Assembly (NCBI GenBank): GCA_903924855.1
Contig: CAIYCW010000026.1
Coordinates: forward strand, 62,001 to 126,000
Length of the DNA stretch: 64,000 nucleotides
Direction: 5' to 3'
DNA from: an uncultured Rhodospirillales bacterium
GTDB lineage: Bacteria; Pseudomonadota; Alphaproteobacteria; Acetobacterales; Acetobacteraceae
Positions 1 to 8,969 of the stretch are shown here, piece after piece; position 1 is the stretch's first letter; every line of letters begins with the position of its first letter. A model generated the notes under the pieces. That model was not told the DNA's origin, made no database searches, and saw nothing but the letters and a program-made list of their open reading frames with translations. A program made the translations under genes and the position numbers.

Positions 1-2
1 CA

Positions 3-2351
3 GCCCAGTCGGTGCTCGATCAGGCCCAGGATGCCGGGCGCAATATGGCCCTGCTGACCACCGCCCCGCCTGCCGATGGCAGCGCACCCCGCCTGCAACA
101 GCCGGTGCCGGCCGCCGAGCTGCGCCCTGTCCTCGCAGCCCTGCTGCCCAAGCCCTGGGGCACCGACCGCACAGCGGCGGCCAGATTGCTGGCCGGCGTG
201 CAGGACGGCACCGTGGTCTATCTGAGCGACGGGATCGGCGCCGATCCCGCCTTCAACGACGCCCTCGCCAAAGCCGGGCCGGTGCGGCTGCTGCTCGCCG
301 ACACCCCAGGCGTGCTGCTGCTGCCCCCGGTCAGCGAGGCGGAGCGCATGGTGGCGCGCATCTCGGTGCTGCCACGCGGCCAGACGCAGCGCATCGCCGT
401 CCTCGCCCAGGCCGCGGACGGTCGCACACTGTCCCGTGCCGAGATCGCCGTGCCGTCCGGCGCCGATCACGGCGAGGCCGCGATCAGCCTGCCGCCCGAA
501 CTGCGCAACCAGCTGGCCCGGCTGGTGGTGGAGGGCGATCCCTCCGCCGGTGCCGTGCGGCTGCTGGACGAAACCGCCCGCCGCCGCCCGGTCGGCCTGC
601 TCGCCGCCAGCACCGCCGCCGACACACCACTCATCGGCGCGCTGTTCTATGTGCGCCGCGCGCTCGACCCCACCGCCGAATTGCGGGAGGGCGACCTTGC
701 CACCCTGCTCGGCCGCGCGCTGTCGGTTCTCGTGATGCCGGATGCATCGATCGGGGACGATCAACAGCGCACCCAGCTGGAAGCCTGGGTTCGCAAGGGC
801 GGCACGCTGATCCGCTTCGCAGGCCCGGCCCTTGCCGCCCATCCCGACACGCTGCTGCCCGTCACCCTGCTCGATGGCGACCGCCAGCTCGGCGGCGCGA
901 TGTCCTGGACCAAACCGCCCGGCCTCGCCGGCTTCGAGGCCGGCAGCCTGTTCGCGGGCCTCACCGTGCCCTCCGACGTGCACGTCACCCGCCAGGTCCT
1001 CGCCTCCCCCGCCTCGGTGCTGACACCGGCCGGCCAGCCGTCACGCGTGCTGGCCCGGCTGGAAGACGGCACACCGCTGGTCACCCAGGCCCCGCTCGGC
1101 GCCGGGCGGCTGGTGCTGTTTCACGTCACCGCCAATGCGGACTGGTCGGACCTGCCGCTCTCCGGCCTGTTCGTCGATCTGCTGCGCCGGCTGGTGGCGC
1201 AGGCCAATGGCGTGGCAGAGATCTCCTCCGACCTCTCCGACCCCACGCCGCTGCCCCCGGTAGCGACATTGGACGGCTTCGGCCAACTCGGCCCACCACC
1301 GGGTGCCGCCCTCGCCATCACCGCCCGCGACCTCGCAGCCGAACCCGCCTCACCGCGCCATCCGCCCGGTCTCTACGGGCCGGAAGCCAGGCGCCGCGCC
1401 CGCAATCTGGGGGACACGATCTCGAAGCTGGAACCGGCACTGACGCCACCGGGGGCCGAAATCAGCGGCCTTGCGGTGATCACCACCGATTTCGACCTCG
1501 CCCCCTGGCTGATGGGGGCTGCCCTCGCTTTGCTGGCACTCGATCTGCTGATCTCGCTGCCGATGCGCGGCCTGTGGCGCGTGGCCGCGGTGCTGGCGCT
1601 GCTGTCCGGCTCGGGAGGCTTCCAACCCGCTGTGGCGCAGATGACGCGCGACAACCCGGCGCTGACCACCCGCCTCGCCTATCTCGTCACGCATGACGAC
1701 GCGCGTGATGAGATCTCCCGCACCGGCCTGCTCGGCCTCTCGGAATACGTCAACCGCCGCACCAACGCGGCCCTCGGCCTGCCCGCCGCCGTGCAGCCCG
1801 GGGTGGATGATCTCAGCTTCTACCCGCTGCTCTACTGGCCGATCGGCGCCGGTGACCCACCGCCGCAGCCGGAGGCGATGCGCGCGCTGAACGACTACAC
1901 CGCCCATGGCGGCATCATCCTGATCGACACCCGCAACGCCGGCAGCGGCGAGGGTTTCGCCCCCGGGGCCGATGCCACGCTGGCCCAGCTCGGCACCTCG
2001 CTGGTGGTGCCGGCACTGACGCCGCTCACCTCGGCGCATGTGCTCGCCCGCTCCTTCTACCTGCTGCAGGATTTCCCCGGCCGCTATGCCGGCGGGACGG
2101 TCTGGGTCCAGCGCGACGAGGATCGCAGCAATGACAGCGTCTCCCCGGTGATCATCGGCGGACATGATTGGGCGGCGGCCTGGGCGGTCGATGACCAGGG
2201 CCGCAACCCCTACGCCACGCTGCCCGGCGGCGTGCGTCAGCGCGTGCTGGCCTACCGCTTCGGCGTCAACCTCGTGATGTACGCGCTGACCGGCAACTAC
2301 AAAGGCGATCAGGTGCATATCCCCGCCTTGCTGGAGCGGCTGGGGCAATGA
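3..2351 (+). CDS. DUF4159 domain-containing membrane protein (5' end missing)
   Basis: The reading frame is open from the left window edge, so the N-terminus lies outside; a GTG at 12 is probably internal. The visible part has a hydrophobic segment near residues 500-530 (LMGAALALLALDLLISLP). After it comes a C-terminal domain of about 230 residues (TTRLAYLVTHD, LSFYPLLYWPI, GGIILIDTR) typical of DUF4159. In the family, full-length members carry an N-terminal aerotolerance-type (BatA) membrane domain and lie in MoxR/DUF58 clusters; that part is not seen here. It overlaps the next gene by 4 nt (ATGA), so the two are translationally coupled. Function unknown; a membrane-associated envelope or stress role is inferred. 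Confidence 0.8.
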   Translation, partial: AQSVLDQAQDAGRNMALLTTAPPADGSAPRLQQPVPAAELRPVLAALLPKPWGTDRTAAARLLAGVQDGTVVYLSDGIGADPAFNDALAKAGPVRLLLADTPGVLLLPPVSEAERMVARISVLPRGQTQRIAVLAQAADGRTLSRAEIAVPSGADHGEAAISLPPELRNQLARLVVEGDPSAGAVRLLDETARRRPVGLLAASTAADTPLIGALFYVRRALDPTAELREGDLATLLGRALSVLVMPDASIGDDQQRTQLEAWVRKGGTLIRFAGPALAAHPDTLLPVTLLDGDRQLGGAMSWTKPPGLAGFEAGSLFAGLTVPSDVHVTRQVLASPASVLTPAGQPSRVLARLEDGTPLVTQAPLGAGRLVLFHVTANADWSDLPLSGLFVDLLRRLVAQANGVAEISSDLSDPTPLPPVATLDGFGQLGPPPGAALAITARDLAAEPASPRHPPGLYGPEARRRARNLGDTISKLEPALTPPGAEISGLAVITTDFDLAPWLMGAALALLALDLLISLPMRGLWRVAAVLALLSGSGGFQPAVAQMTRDNPALTTRLAYLVTHDDARDEISRTGLLGLSEYVNRRTNAALGLPAAVQPGVDDLSFYPLLYWPIGAGDPPPQPEAMRALNDYTAHGGIILIDTRNAGSGEGFAPGADATLAQLGTSLVVPALTPLTSAHVLARSFYLLQDFPGRYAGGTVWVQRDEDRSNDSVSPVIIGGHDWAAAWAVDDQGRNPYATLPGGVRQRVLAYRFGVNLVMYALTGNYKGDQVHIPALLERLGQ

Positions 2352-4480
2352 ACGATCTGACGCAGACCATCGCAGCCCTGCGCTTCACCCCGCTGCTGCC
2401 ACAGGCGCTGCTGCTGGCGCTGGCCGGGCTCTGCCTGCTCGCCCTCGCCCTCGCCACATGGCGTCGCGCCCGCGGCGCTGTCTGGCGCGCCCTGCTGTTC
2501 ACCGCCATCCTGCTCTGGCTGGCAGGCCCGCGCCTGGTGGAGGAAAGCCGGCAGACACGGCCGGACATCGCGTTGCTGGTGGTGGACCAGACCGCCTCCA
2601 TGACCATCGGCGACCGCCCGGCCCTCGCCGCAGCCGCCCAGCGCACCATCGAGGAGCAGATCCGCCAGCACGCAAGCGAGCTGGACGGGCTGCAGCTCAG
2701 AACCGTGGTGGTGCCGGAGGCCGGCTCGGCCGGCACCAGGCTGTTCGCCGCCATCGACCGCGCTTTGGCGGACATCCCCACCTCCCGCCTCGCCGGCGTG
2801 ATGATGATCACCGACGGCCAGCTGCACGACATTCCAACCACGCTGCCGCCCAGCCTCGCCGGCGGTGTGCCGCTGCACGTGCTGCTCGCAGCACGCGGCG
2901 AGGAGACCGACCGCCGCCTGCGCGTGGTCTCCGCCCCCGGCTACGGCATTGTCGGCAAATCCGTCACGTTGCGCGTGGTGGTGGAGGATCTGGGTGTGGA
3001 GCCCGGCCTGCTGCAGGGGCCGGCCACCGCCGAGATCACCATCCGCAGGGATGGCGAGCCACCACGCCAGGTGCCGGTGCAGGTCGGGCGCGAGCAGGAG
3101 ATCGAGTTTCCGATCACCCGCGCCGGCCCTTCGGTGATCGATCTGTCGGTGGGCGAACGGCCCGGCGAGGTCAGCACACTCAACAACCGCGCGGTGGTGA
3201 CGGTGAACGGTGTGCGCGACCGGCTGCGGGTGCTGCTGGTCTCCGGCGAACCACATCCGGGCGAGCGCACCTGGCGGCGGCTGCTGAAGGCGGACCCCGC
3301 GGTGGATCTGGTGCATTTCACCATTCTGCGCCCACCGGAGAAGGACGACCTCACCCCGCTCAACGAGCTGGCGCTGATCGCCTTTCCGGTGCGCGAGCTG
3401 TTCCAGGTCAAGATCCGCGAGTTCGACCTGATCATCCTGGACCGCTTCACCAATCGCGGCCTGCTGCCGGTGCCCTATCTGCGCAACATCGCCGATTACG
3501 TGCGCGGCGGCGGCGCCCTGCTGGTCAGCGCCGGCCCGGAATACGCGGGCTCCGGCAGCCCGGCCCTCACGCCGCTCTCAGCCGTGCTGCCGGCGCGACC
3601 GGCGGCAGGCGGGGAGGCCGCGGTGATCAACCAGGAATTCCGCCCCGAGATCACCCCGCTCGGCACCCGCCACCCGATCACCGAGGCGCTGCCGGGCTGG
3701 CGGCCCAACGCCAGGCCGGTCTGGGGGCCGTGGTATCGCGCCGTGGCGGTGGCCCCCCCCAAGGGCGACGTGCTGATGAGCCTGCCGGACGGTCAGCCTC
3801 TGCTGATCACCGATCGGGTCGGCGAGGGGCGTGTGGCGCTGCTGCTGTCCGATCAGATCTGGCTGTGGTCACGCGGCCATGACGGCGGCGGCCCGCAGGC
3901 GGAGCTGCTGCGCCGTGTCGCGCACTGGCTGATGAAGGAGCCGGAGCTGGACGAGACCGCGCTGTCAGCCGAGATCTCCAGCGGTCAGCTGCACATACTG
4001 CGCCGCAGCACCGACGCCGCCGCCCCCGGGCCGGTCACGGTCACCGATCCCTCCGGCAAGACCAGCCAGATCACGCTGGAGGCCAGCGGCCCCGGCCAGT
4101 TCACCAAGACCCTGCCAGGGGCCGGGCCCGGCGTCTGGCAGGTGGGGGATGGTGAGCGCAGCGCCTATGCGGCGGCCGGTGCGGACAATCCGCTGGAATA
4201 CGAGGATCTGCGCGCCACCGCCGCGAAACTTGCCCCCATCGTCAAGGCCTCGGGCGGGACGGTGCATTTTCTGGCCGCCGGCGGTGCCACGCCAGGCGCG
4301 CCCGAGCTGCGCCGGATCGATGCCGGGCGCGATGCCGGCGGGTCGGCGTGGATCGGCCTGCCCAGGCGCGACGATCACATCGTCACCGGTGTTGCATCCA
4401 GCCCGCTGCTGCCGGCATGGTTGGCCTTGCCGTTGATCCTGGGTCTGGCACTCTTGGCATGGCGCCGTGAGGGAGGGTGA
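2348..4480 (+). CDS. Membrane protein with VWA-like and glutamine-amidotransferase-like regions
   Basis: This 710-residue protein has two N-terminal membrane segments (about residues 15-38 and 45-63). A VWA-like region follows with a degenerate metal-site motif DQTAS near residue 78, where DxSxS is expected. The middle (about 300-520) resembles the class-I amidotransferase-like fold seen in this family, with ADYVRGGGALLVSAGPEY and GEGRVALLLSDQ. A last membrane helix closes the C-terminus (LPAWLALPLILGLALLAWRR). The start is fixed by the ATGA overlap with the upstream DUF4159 gene, its usual partner. The exact role is not known; a joint function at the inner membrane is inferred. Confidence 0.75.
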   Translation: MNDLTQTIAALRFTPLLPQALLLALAGLCLLALALATWRRARGAVWRALLFTAILLWLAGPRLVEESRQTRPDIALLVVDQTASMTIGDRPALAAAAQRTIEEQIRQHASELDGLQLRTVVVPEAGSAGTRLFAAIDRALADIPTSRLAGVMMITDGQLHDIPTTLPPSLAGGVPLHVLLAARGEETDRRLRVVSAPGYGIVGKSVTLRVVVEDLGVEPGLLQGPATAEITIRRDGEPPRQVPVQVGREQEIEFPITRAGPSVIDLSVGERPGEVSTLNNRAVVTVNGVRDRLRVLLVSGEPHPGERTWRRLLKADPAVDLVHFTILRPPEKDDLTPLNELALIAFPVRELFQVKIREFDLIILDRFTNRGLLPVPYLRNIADYVRGGGALLVSAGPEYAGSGSPALTPLSAVLPARPAAGGEAAVINQEFRPEITPLGTRHPITEALPGWRPNARPVWGPWYRAVAVAPPKGDVLMSLPDGQPLLITDRVGEGRVALLLSDQIWLWSRGHDGGGPQAELLRRVAHWLMKEPELDETALSAEISSGQLHILRRSTDAAAPGPVTVTDPSGKTSQITLEASGPGQFTKTLPGAGPGVWQVGDGERSAYAAAGADNPLEYEDLRATAAKLAPIVKASGGTVHFLAAGGATPGAPELRRIDAGRDAGGSAWIGLPRRDDHIVTGVASSPLLPAWLALPLILGLALLAWRREGG

Positions 4481-4484
4481 TAAA

Positions 4485-5042
4485 ATGCGGGAATATGCGT
4501 TCCAGAAATCCACCCGCCCCGGCGGCCGCCGGCGCTTCAACCCGCGCGACGAGATGCCGCAGGGCGAGGGTTCACCCTGGCCGGCCCTGGCGGGCTTCAT
4601 CGGCCTCTGCCTGCTGGTCGGGCTCAGCGCCGCCGCCGTGAATGCCCCCGCGATGCAAAACTGGTATCCGCAGCTGATCCGCCCGCGCGGCACCCCGCCG
4701 GACTGGCTGTTCGGCCCGGTCTGGACCCTGCTGCACCTGATGATCGGCACCTCCGCCTGGCTGATCTGGTGGCGCGGGCCGGTGGGCCGGCGCCAGCGCG
4801 CGGCGTTGCAGCTCTGGGGCTGGCAGCTTCTGCTGAACGCGCTGTGGTCGCCGGCCTTCTTTGGCCTGCACAGCCCGGCGCTGGGCCTGTTGGTGATCTT
4901 CCCGATGCTGCTGCTGATCGGGCTGACCATGGCAAGCTTCGCGCGGCTGCAGCGCAATGCGGCCCTGCTGCTGCTGCCCTATCTGGTCTGGACCAGCTAC
5001 GCCGCCTATCTCAACACGGGGTTCTGGTGGCTGAACCGCTGA
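4485..5042 (+). CDS. tspO: TspO/MBR family tryptophan-rich membrane protein
   Basis: Members of this family bind tetrapyrroles and act in the bacterial outer or inner membrane as sensors or transporters. The 185-residue product shows the family signatures FGPVWTLLHLMIG and WGWQLLLNALWSPAFF, many tryptophans and five hydrophobic segments, with a final QRNAALLLLPYLVWTSYAAYLN. I chose ATG 4485 because GAGGGAGGG lies just upstream; an in-frame GTG at 4467 sits inside the preceding gene. The N-terminal 30 residues are basic and longer than usual. It follows the previous gene by 4 nt and may share its transcript. Confidence 0.88.
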   Translation: MREYAFQKSTRPGGRRRFNPRDEMPQGEGSPWPALAGFIGLCLLVGLSAAAVNAPAMQNWYPQLIRPRGTPPDWLFGPVWTLLHLMIGTSAWLIWWRGPVGRRQRAALQLWGWQLLLNALWSPAFFGLHSPALGLLVIFPMLLLIGLTMASFARLQRNAALLLLPYLVWTSYAAYLNTGFWWLNR

Positions 5043-5060
5043 TGCGCTAAAGGAGGCGCG

Positions 5061-5723
5061 TTGAGGTTGGGTGACATTGCCATGAACATGCGGTCGGTTC
5101 TGTTTGCTGCCTTGGGCGCAGCCTGCGTTCTCGGGTTTTCCATGGGCACCGCCCATGCCCAGACCAGCGCCACCGAGGAGCTCGGCCGCAAGCCGATCGT
5201 CAGCGGCACCGGGGAACGCAAGGCACCCCGCAACGAGCAGCCGCCGGCACTGCCCGGCACCCAGATCAACCGCGATCGCGTGATCCCGGCCGAACACGCC
5301 GCCAGCGACATGCCGCCCACCGAAGCCCTGTTCGACGCCGTCAACCGCGGCGATGTGGCGGCGGCCCGTGATGCCATCGCCCGCGGTGCTGATTTCAACG
5401 GCCGCAACGCGCTGGGCATGACACCGCTGGATGAATCGATCGATCTGGCCCGCAACGACATCACCTTCATGCTGCTCTCCCTGCGCGGCGCATTCGGGGA
5501 GCCGTCTTCCGCCCCGCAGGTGATGACGCGCCCGGCCGCCAAGGCCACGGCCAAGCCGGCACAGCCGGTGGCCGCACAGAAAGTGGCAACCGCACCAGTA
5601 CCCGCACCCAAACCGGAAATGCGCAGCGCGGCGCCAAGCCCGGCCATCACCGGCCAGATGGCAGGCCCGGCCTCCACCGGAACGCCGGATGCGAAAAGCG
5701 GCTTCCTCGGCTTCGGCGGCTAG
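5061..5723 (+). CDS. Exported ankyrin-repeat-like protein
   Basis: The 220-residue protein has a signal peptide (VLFAALGAACVLGFSMGTAHA, cleavage before QTS). A single ankyrin-like unit lies near residues 90-135 (EALFDAVNRGDVAAARDAIARGADFNGRN). An alanine/proline-rich tail ends in SGFLGFGG. A perfect AGGAGG at 5051-5056 is 4 nt before a TTG at 5061, which argues for that start; ATG codons at 5082 and 5088 would give a more ordinary signal peptide but have no Shine-Dalgarno sequence. It follows tspO by 18 nt. The stop codon runs directly into a long palindrome. Function not known; periplasmic protein interaction is the family-based guess. Confidence 0.65.
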   Translation: MRLGDIAMNMRSVLFAALGAACVLGFSMGTAHAQTSATEELGRKPIVSGTGERKAPRNEQPPALPGTQINRDRVIPAEHAASDMPPTEALFDAVNRGDVAAARDAIARGADFNGRNALGMTPLDESIDLARNDITFMLLSLRGAFGEPSSAPQVMTRPAAKATAKPAQPVAAQKVATAPVPAPKPEMRSAAPSPAITGQMAGPASTGTPDAKSGFLGFGG

Positions 5724-5766
5724 AACACGGTCCGACCGATTGGACTCAATCGGTCGGACAGTGTTC
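5723..5766. repeat. Long palindrome at gene end, copy A (terminator-like)
   Basis: GAACACgGTCCGACCGATTG is followed by 4 nt and then the reverse complement, broken by a single G/A mismatch. The left arm begins at the last base of the stop codon of the ankyrin-like gene. The core CCGACCGATTG recurs as copy B at 8899-8938. No T-run follows, so a Rho-independent terminator in the strict sense is not shown; a 3'-end hairpin or REP-like element fits better. Confidence 0.8.
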
Positions 5767-5983
5767 CAAGACCGCAACCAACCGCGCCGAACCCTTCATC
5801 CGACAAGCCGGAAGACCGGCACGCCTGCCGTGGCCGTGTGTTGCGCATGCGAGATGTGCGCGCGATCACGCTGGCTTTGCCGCTGCCACAATTGCTATAC
5901 CCTGGCTCACAGACGTCACCTAAGCTGTTGACTTGGCAGCAATGTGACAGTCCTTCGCGTTTCCTTGATCTGGGTTGCCGGAT

Positions 5984-6904
5984 ATGAATGTTCTGCTGCG
6001 CCGCAAGATGCTGGTCGCCTCGGCCGCAACATTGGTGGCGGGCGTATCGGCGCGCGCCGGCGCCGGCATCGTCGACACCCTCCCCCAACTGCGCGCGCCG
6101 GCGGACAGGTTCAAGCTGCCCGCCCTCGATGCCGAGTTGGCGCCGAAACTGCCGGCCAGCCCCGCCGCCCCGCGCTGGCAGCGCTATGCCGTGGCTGCCC
6201 CGGCAGACCGGGATCGCCCGGCGATCACCGTCGTGGTGGACGATCTGGGCGTGATGCACCCGCACACCGAGCGCGTTCTCGCCCTGCCGGCACCGCTCAC
6301 GCTGTCCTGGTTTCCCTTCGCACACAACCTGCCGGCCCAGGTCGCGGCCGGCAGCGCGCGGGGCCATGAGGCAACCTTGCACATGCCGATGCAGTCCTTC
6401 GGCAACGGCATCGCCTGGACCGGTCCGGACCCGCTGCGCGTCGACCTGTCCGACAGCGTGAACCTGGATCGGCTGCGCGCCGCCATCGCCGCCGTGCCGG
6501 ACACGGTGGGGCTGAACAACCATATGGGCTCGATCGCAACCCATGATCCGGCTCTGATGGCGCTGGTGGCACGGGAAATCCGGGCGCAGGGCATGCTGTT
6601 TCTGGACAGCGTGGTCATCCCCCACTCGCAGGGCTATCCGGCGGCACGCAACGAGGGCGTTCCGGCCGCAGCACGCGACGTGTTCATCGATCACAGCAAC
6701 AAGATAGACGATATTCGCGCGCAGCTGGCCGATATCGAGGCCCATGCCCGCAAGCATGGCGATGTGATCGCCATCGGCCATCCCTGGCCGCACACCATCG
6801 CGGCCCTGGAAGAATGGCTGCCGACGCTGGATGCCAAAGGTTTCACGCTGTGGCCGCTCTCCGCCATGGTGGCGCGCCGCAACGGGCTGCAACTGCCGGC
6901 CTGA
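5984..6904 (+). CDS. Divergent polysaccharide deacetylase family protein
   Basis: The product is a 306-residue exported protein. The motifs ITVVVDDLGV near residue 80, HEATLHMPMQ and GLNNHMGS match the divergent polysaccharide deacetylase family (YibQ/DUF610), which has the NodB-like fold but only part of its metal-site pattern. The N-terminus LLRRKMLVASAATLVAG is a signal peptide with a Tat-like RR pair. ATG 5984 is preferred; an in-frame TTG at 5975 would add three residues. It stands alone after a 260-nt gap that holds palindrome copy A, and it converges with the amidase gene. Confidence 0.8.
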   Translation: MNVLLRRKMLVASAATLVAGVSARAGAGIVDTLPQLRAPADRFKLPALDAELAPKLPASPAAPRWQRYAVAAPADRDRPAITVVVDDLGVMHPHTERVLALPAPLTLSWFPFAHNLPAQVAAGSARGHEATLHMPMQSFGNGIAWTGPDPLRVDLSDSVNLDRLRAAIAAVPDTVGLNNHMGSIATHDPALMALVAREIRAQGMLFLDSVVIPHSQGYPAARNEGVPAAARDVFIDHSNKIDDIRAQLADIEAHARKHGDVIAIGHPWPHTIAALEEWLPTLDAKGFTLWPLSAMVARRNGLQLPA

Positions 6905-6927
6905 TCCAGACCAGGCCGGCAACAGCA

Positions 6928-8313
6928 TCAGAGATCGGCGATCGGCACCGGGCAGGCCAGTTCCAGGCTGCGGGCGGCGCGCAACACCAGCTCATCCCGA
7001 TACAGCCCCGCCGCAAGCTGCACGCTGCGCGGCAGACCCTGTTCGGTGAAGCCCATCGGCACCGAGATCGCCGGCTGGCGGGTGAGGTTCCAGGCAAAGG
7101 TCCACGGCGCCCAGCGCGTCCACAGCGCCTCCACCGGGTCGCCGATCGGCTGATCGACCCTGGGCGCAGGGTTGGGCACGCAGGGGCTGAGCACCAGATC
7201 ATAGCGCTGGTGCAGCCGCGCCATGCTGTGCGCCGCCTGCACCCGCATCGCCTCCGCCTCCATCATGTCGAGTGCCTTGATCCCGCCAGTGGCGGCCGCC
7301 ACCTGCAGCAGGCCAGGATCGAGCATGGCGCGATTGGCCTCGGACGTTGCCGCCACCTGGCGGCTGAGCGCCATCGCCCAGATCCGGCTGAAGATCTCGC
7401 GCACATCCGGCAGATCGATATCGACATCCTCCACCTCGGCACCCGCCTCCATCAGATGGCGCGCGGCCTGCTCGATGGCGGCGATACCCTCCCAATCCAC
7501 TGGCGCATCAAACCCCGGTCGGCGCAGCACCGCAATCCGCAGCCCGGCCACGCCCTGCTCGATGCCGTCCAACCAGTCTCGCGGATCATCCGGCAGGCAG
7601 AACGGATCGCGCAGGTCATGCCGGCCGATCACCCCCAGCATCAGCGCCGCATCCCGCACCGTGCGGGTCATCGGGCCCGCCACCGCCACATTGCCAAAGG
7701 CGCCCAACGGCCATTGCGGCACGCGGCCAAAGCTGGGCTTCAGCCCCACCACACCGCACCAGGCGGCCGGAATACGGATCGAACCGCCGGCATCGGTTCC
7801 CACATGCAACGGCCCAAACCCCGCGGCACAGGCCGCAGCCGCCCCCGAACTGGAGCCACCAGGCGTGTGATCGGTGTTCCACGGATTGCGGGTGATGCCG
7901 TGCAGCGGGCAATCCCCGGGTGATTTCCAGCCGAACTCGGTGGTGGTGGTCTTGCCGATGATCACCGCACCGGCGGCGCGCAGGCTGGTGACGATGGGCG
8001 CGTCATCTGCGGCAGGCGTGCTGGGCGTGGTGCGCGAGCCACGCCGGGTCGGCATACCCGCCACATCGATCAAATCCTTCACCGTGACCGGCACCCCGTC
8101 CAACGGCCCGATCGGCCGCCCGGCCCGCCAGCGCGCAGCGCTGTCGCCGGCCTGGACCAGCGCATCGCGGTGCATGGCGGCAAAGGCGTTGATGCCAGGA
8201 TTGAGCCGGGCCACCCTCGCCGTCACCGCCTGCAACATCTCCACCGGATCGATGATCCGACGGGCAAAAAGCTGAACCATCTCCTCGGCGGGCAGCAGGC
8301 TTGGGTCGGTCAT
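6928..8313 (-). CDS. Amidase (amidase signature family)
   Basis: Amidase-signature enzymes hydrolyse carboxamides with a Ser-cisSer-Lys triad. All three elements are visible in this 461-residue protein: Lys79 in DGVPVTVKDLID, the serines of PGGSSSGAAA (about 154-156), and Ser178 in GTDAGGSIRIPA. No GatB or GatC gene is nearby and no signal peptide is seen, so a stand-alone cytoplasmic amidase is more likely than GatA. The substrate cannot be inferred. ATG at 8313 fits the family N-terminus. The gene converges with the deacetylase and its upstream side faces the repeat block at 8.4-8.9 kb. Confidence 0.85.
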   Translation of the reverse strand: MTDPSLLPAEEMVQLFARRIIDPVEMLQAVTARVARLNPGINAFAAMHRDALVQAGDSAARWRAGRPIGPLDGVPVTVKDLIDVAGMPTRRGSRTTPSTPAADDAPIVTSLRAAGAVIIGKTTTTEFGWKSPGDCPLHGITRNPWNTDHTPGGSSSGAAAACAAGFGPLHVGTDAGGSIRIPAAWCGVVGLKPSFGRVPQWPLGAFGNVAVAGPMTRTVRDAALMLGVIGRHDLRDPFCLPDDPRDWLDGIEQGVAGLRIAVLRRPGFDAPVDWEGIAAIEQAARHLMEAGAEVEDVDIDLPDVREIFSRIWAMALSRQVAATSEANRAMLDPGLLQVAAATGGIKALDMMEAEAMRVQAAHSMARLHQRYDLVLSPCVPNPAPRVDQPIGDPVEALWTRWAPWTFAWNLTRQPAISVPMGFTEQGLPRSVQLAAGLYRDELVLRAARSLELACPVPIADL

Positions 8314-8420
8314 GTCTCGTCCGATGATGCAGATGGTTCGGTGATACCACCTGTTGCGCCGGACGACAGCCGGGGGCGTTGACAGAGATCAGGCGACAGC
8401 GTGCTTTTTTGAAAAATGTC

Positions 8421-8519
8421 GCGGCTGGCCCAGATCAGCATTCACGTGATCATTGATCCGATGTCAGCGGTCTTATCGGTTTCAAAGCTGCCTCAAGGGT
8501 TGACCGGCTTCGCCGGCGC
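8421..8519 (+). repeat. 99-bp intergenic repeat unit, copy 1
   Basis: The unit starts GCGGCTGGCCCAGAT and ends TTCGCCGGCGC. Its first 48 bases match the reverse complement of 8742-8789 at about 40 of 48 positions, and the remaining 51 bases align without gaps to the rest of copy 2. Its distal part folds with following DNA (TTTCAA...CTTGAAA around 8480-8544) into a hairpin of its own. Confidence 0.75.
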
Positions 8520-8580
8520 ACAGCGCCCCTGACGCAGCCTTGAAATCGAGCAGACCACGCAACCATTGGATAAATTCTTG

Positions 8581-8684
8581 GGGGCTGGCCTAGATAACGG
8601 CGCTCGGTGACCGGTTAACCATTGAGATTCAAGCATTTATCCGATGTTGGCATTCTCTGCTCGATTTTGCAGTTGCGTCAAGGG
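8581..8684 (+). repeat. Partial or diverged copy of the 99-bp repeat
   Basis: It begins GGGGCTGGCCTAGAT like the full unit. It then has an unrelated insert containing ATTGAGATTCAAG, and resumes with CATTTATCCGATGTTGGC ... CTCGATTTTGCA ... GCGTCAAGGG, which matches the inverted copy 2. Together with copy 2 it forms imperfect arms of about 50 bp around a GCGCCGGCGGAGCCGG centre. Confidence 0.65.
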
Positions 8685-8690
8685 CGCGAA

Positions 8691-8789
8691 GCGCCGGCGG
8701 AGCCGGTAAACCCTTGACGCAAATGCAAAATCGAGAAAACAGCTGACATCGGATCAATGCGTTGGTGAATGCTTATCTGAGCCAGCCCC
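8691..8789 (-). repeat. 99-bp intergenic repeat unit, copy 2 (inverted)
   Basis: Read on the minus strand it runs GGGGCTGGCTCAGAT ... ACCGGCTCCGCCGGCGC and is exactly the same length as copy 1. Its inner part TGCAAAATCGAG pairs perfectly with CTCGATTTTGCA at 8660-8671, and CCCTTGACGCAA pairs with TTGCGTCAAGGG, giving a very stable cruciform or RNA hairpin at 8660-8735. Confidence 0.75.
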
Positions 8790-8898
8790 AATTCTTGAAT
8801 CTCAATGATGTATGAGCCGTAAGAGCTTTCCATCCAGGCCAGCCCCAAAATTTCTTCACGGCCTCATGGGCGCTGGGCCCAGGCGAAGTCTCACCAGC

Positions 8899-8938
8899 GC
8901 ACGGTCCGACCGATTGGAATCAATCGGTCGGACCGTGC
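8899..8938. repeat. Long palindrome at gene end, copy B
   Basis: Two perfect 18-bp arms (GCACGGTCCGACCGATTG and its reverse complement) flank a 4-nt loop. It lies about 30 nt downstream of the motA stop codon on the minus strand. It shares its core with copy A at 5723-5766. It is placed like a transcript-end hairpin but lacks a T-run. Confidence 0.8.
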
Positions 8939-8969
8939 TCTAAGCGCTCCAGTCAGGTCGGACGTTCCT

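Larger units (their letters stand above)
8314..8969. other. Gene-free 656-bp interval filled with inverted repeats
   Basis: I see no credible coding frame between the amidase start and the motA stop. From 8421 to 8846 the sequence is a mosaic of related repeats, annotated separately. At least four occurrences of GGGGCTGGCC-like boundaries occur: 8421 and 8581 on the plus strand, and near 8789 and 8846 on the minus strand. An exact 13-bp inverted pair ATTGAGATTCAAG / CTTGAATCTCAAT lies at 8621-8633 and 8794-8806. Palindrome copy B closes the interval next to motA. Confidence 0.8.

Noticed and set aside
1350-2348. 332-codon open frame on the minus strand
   Set aside because: It lies wholly antisense to the DUF4159 gene. 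Its His/Arg/Gln-rich, low-complexity product is typical of shadow frames in GC-rich DNA.
8421-8846. Possible CRISPR array
   Set aside because: Repeats are inverted, only two to three in number and not separated by regular spacers; no cas gene is present.
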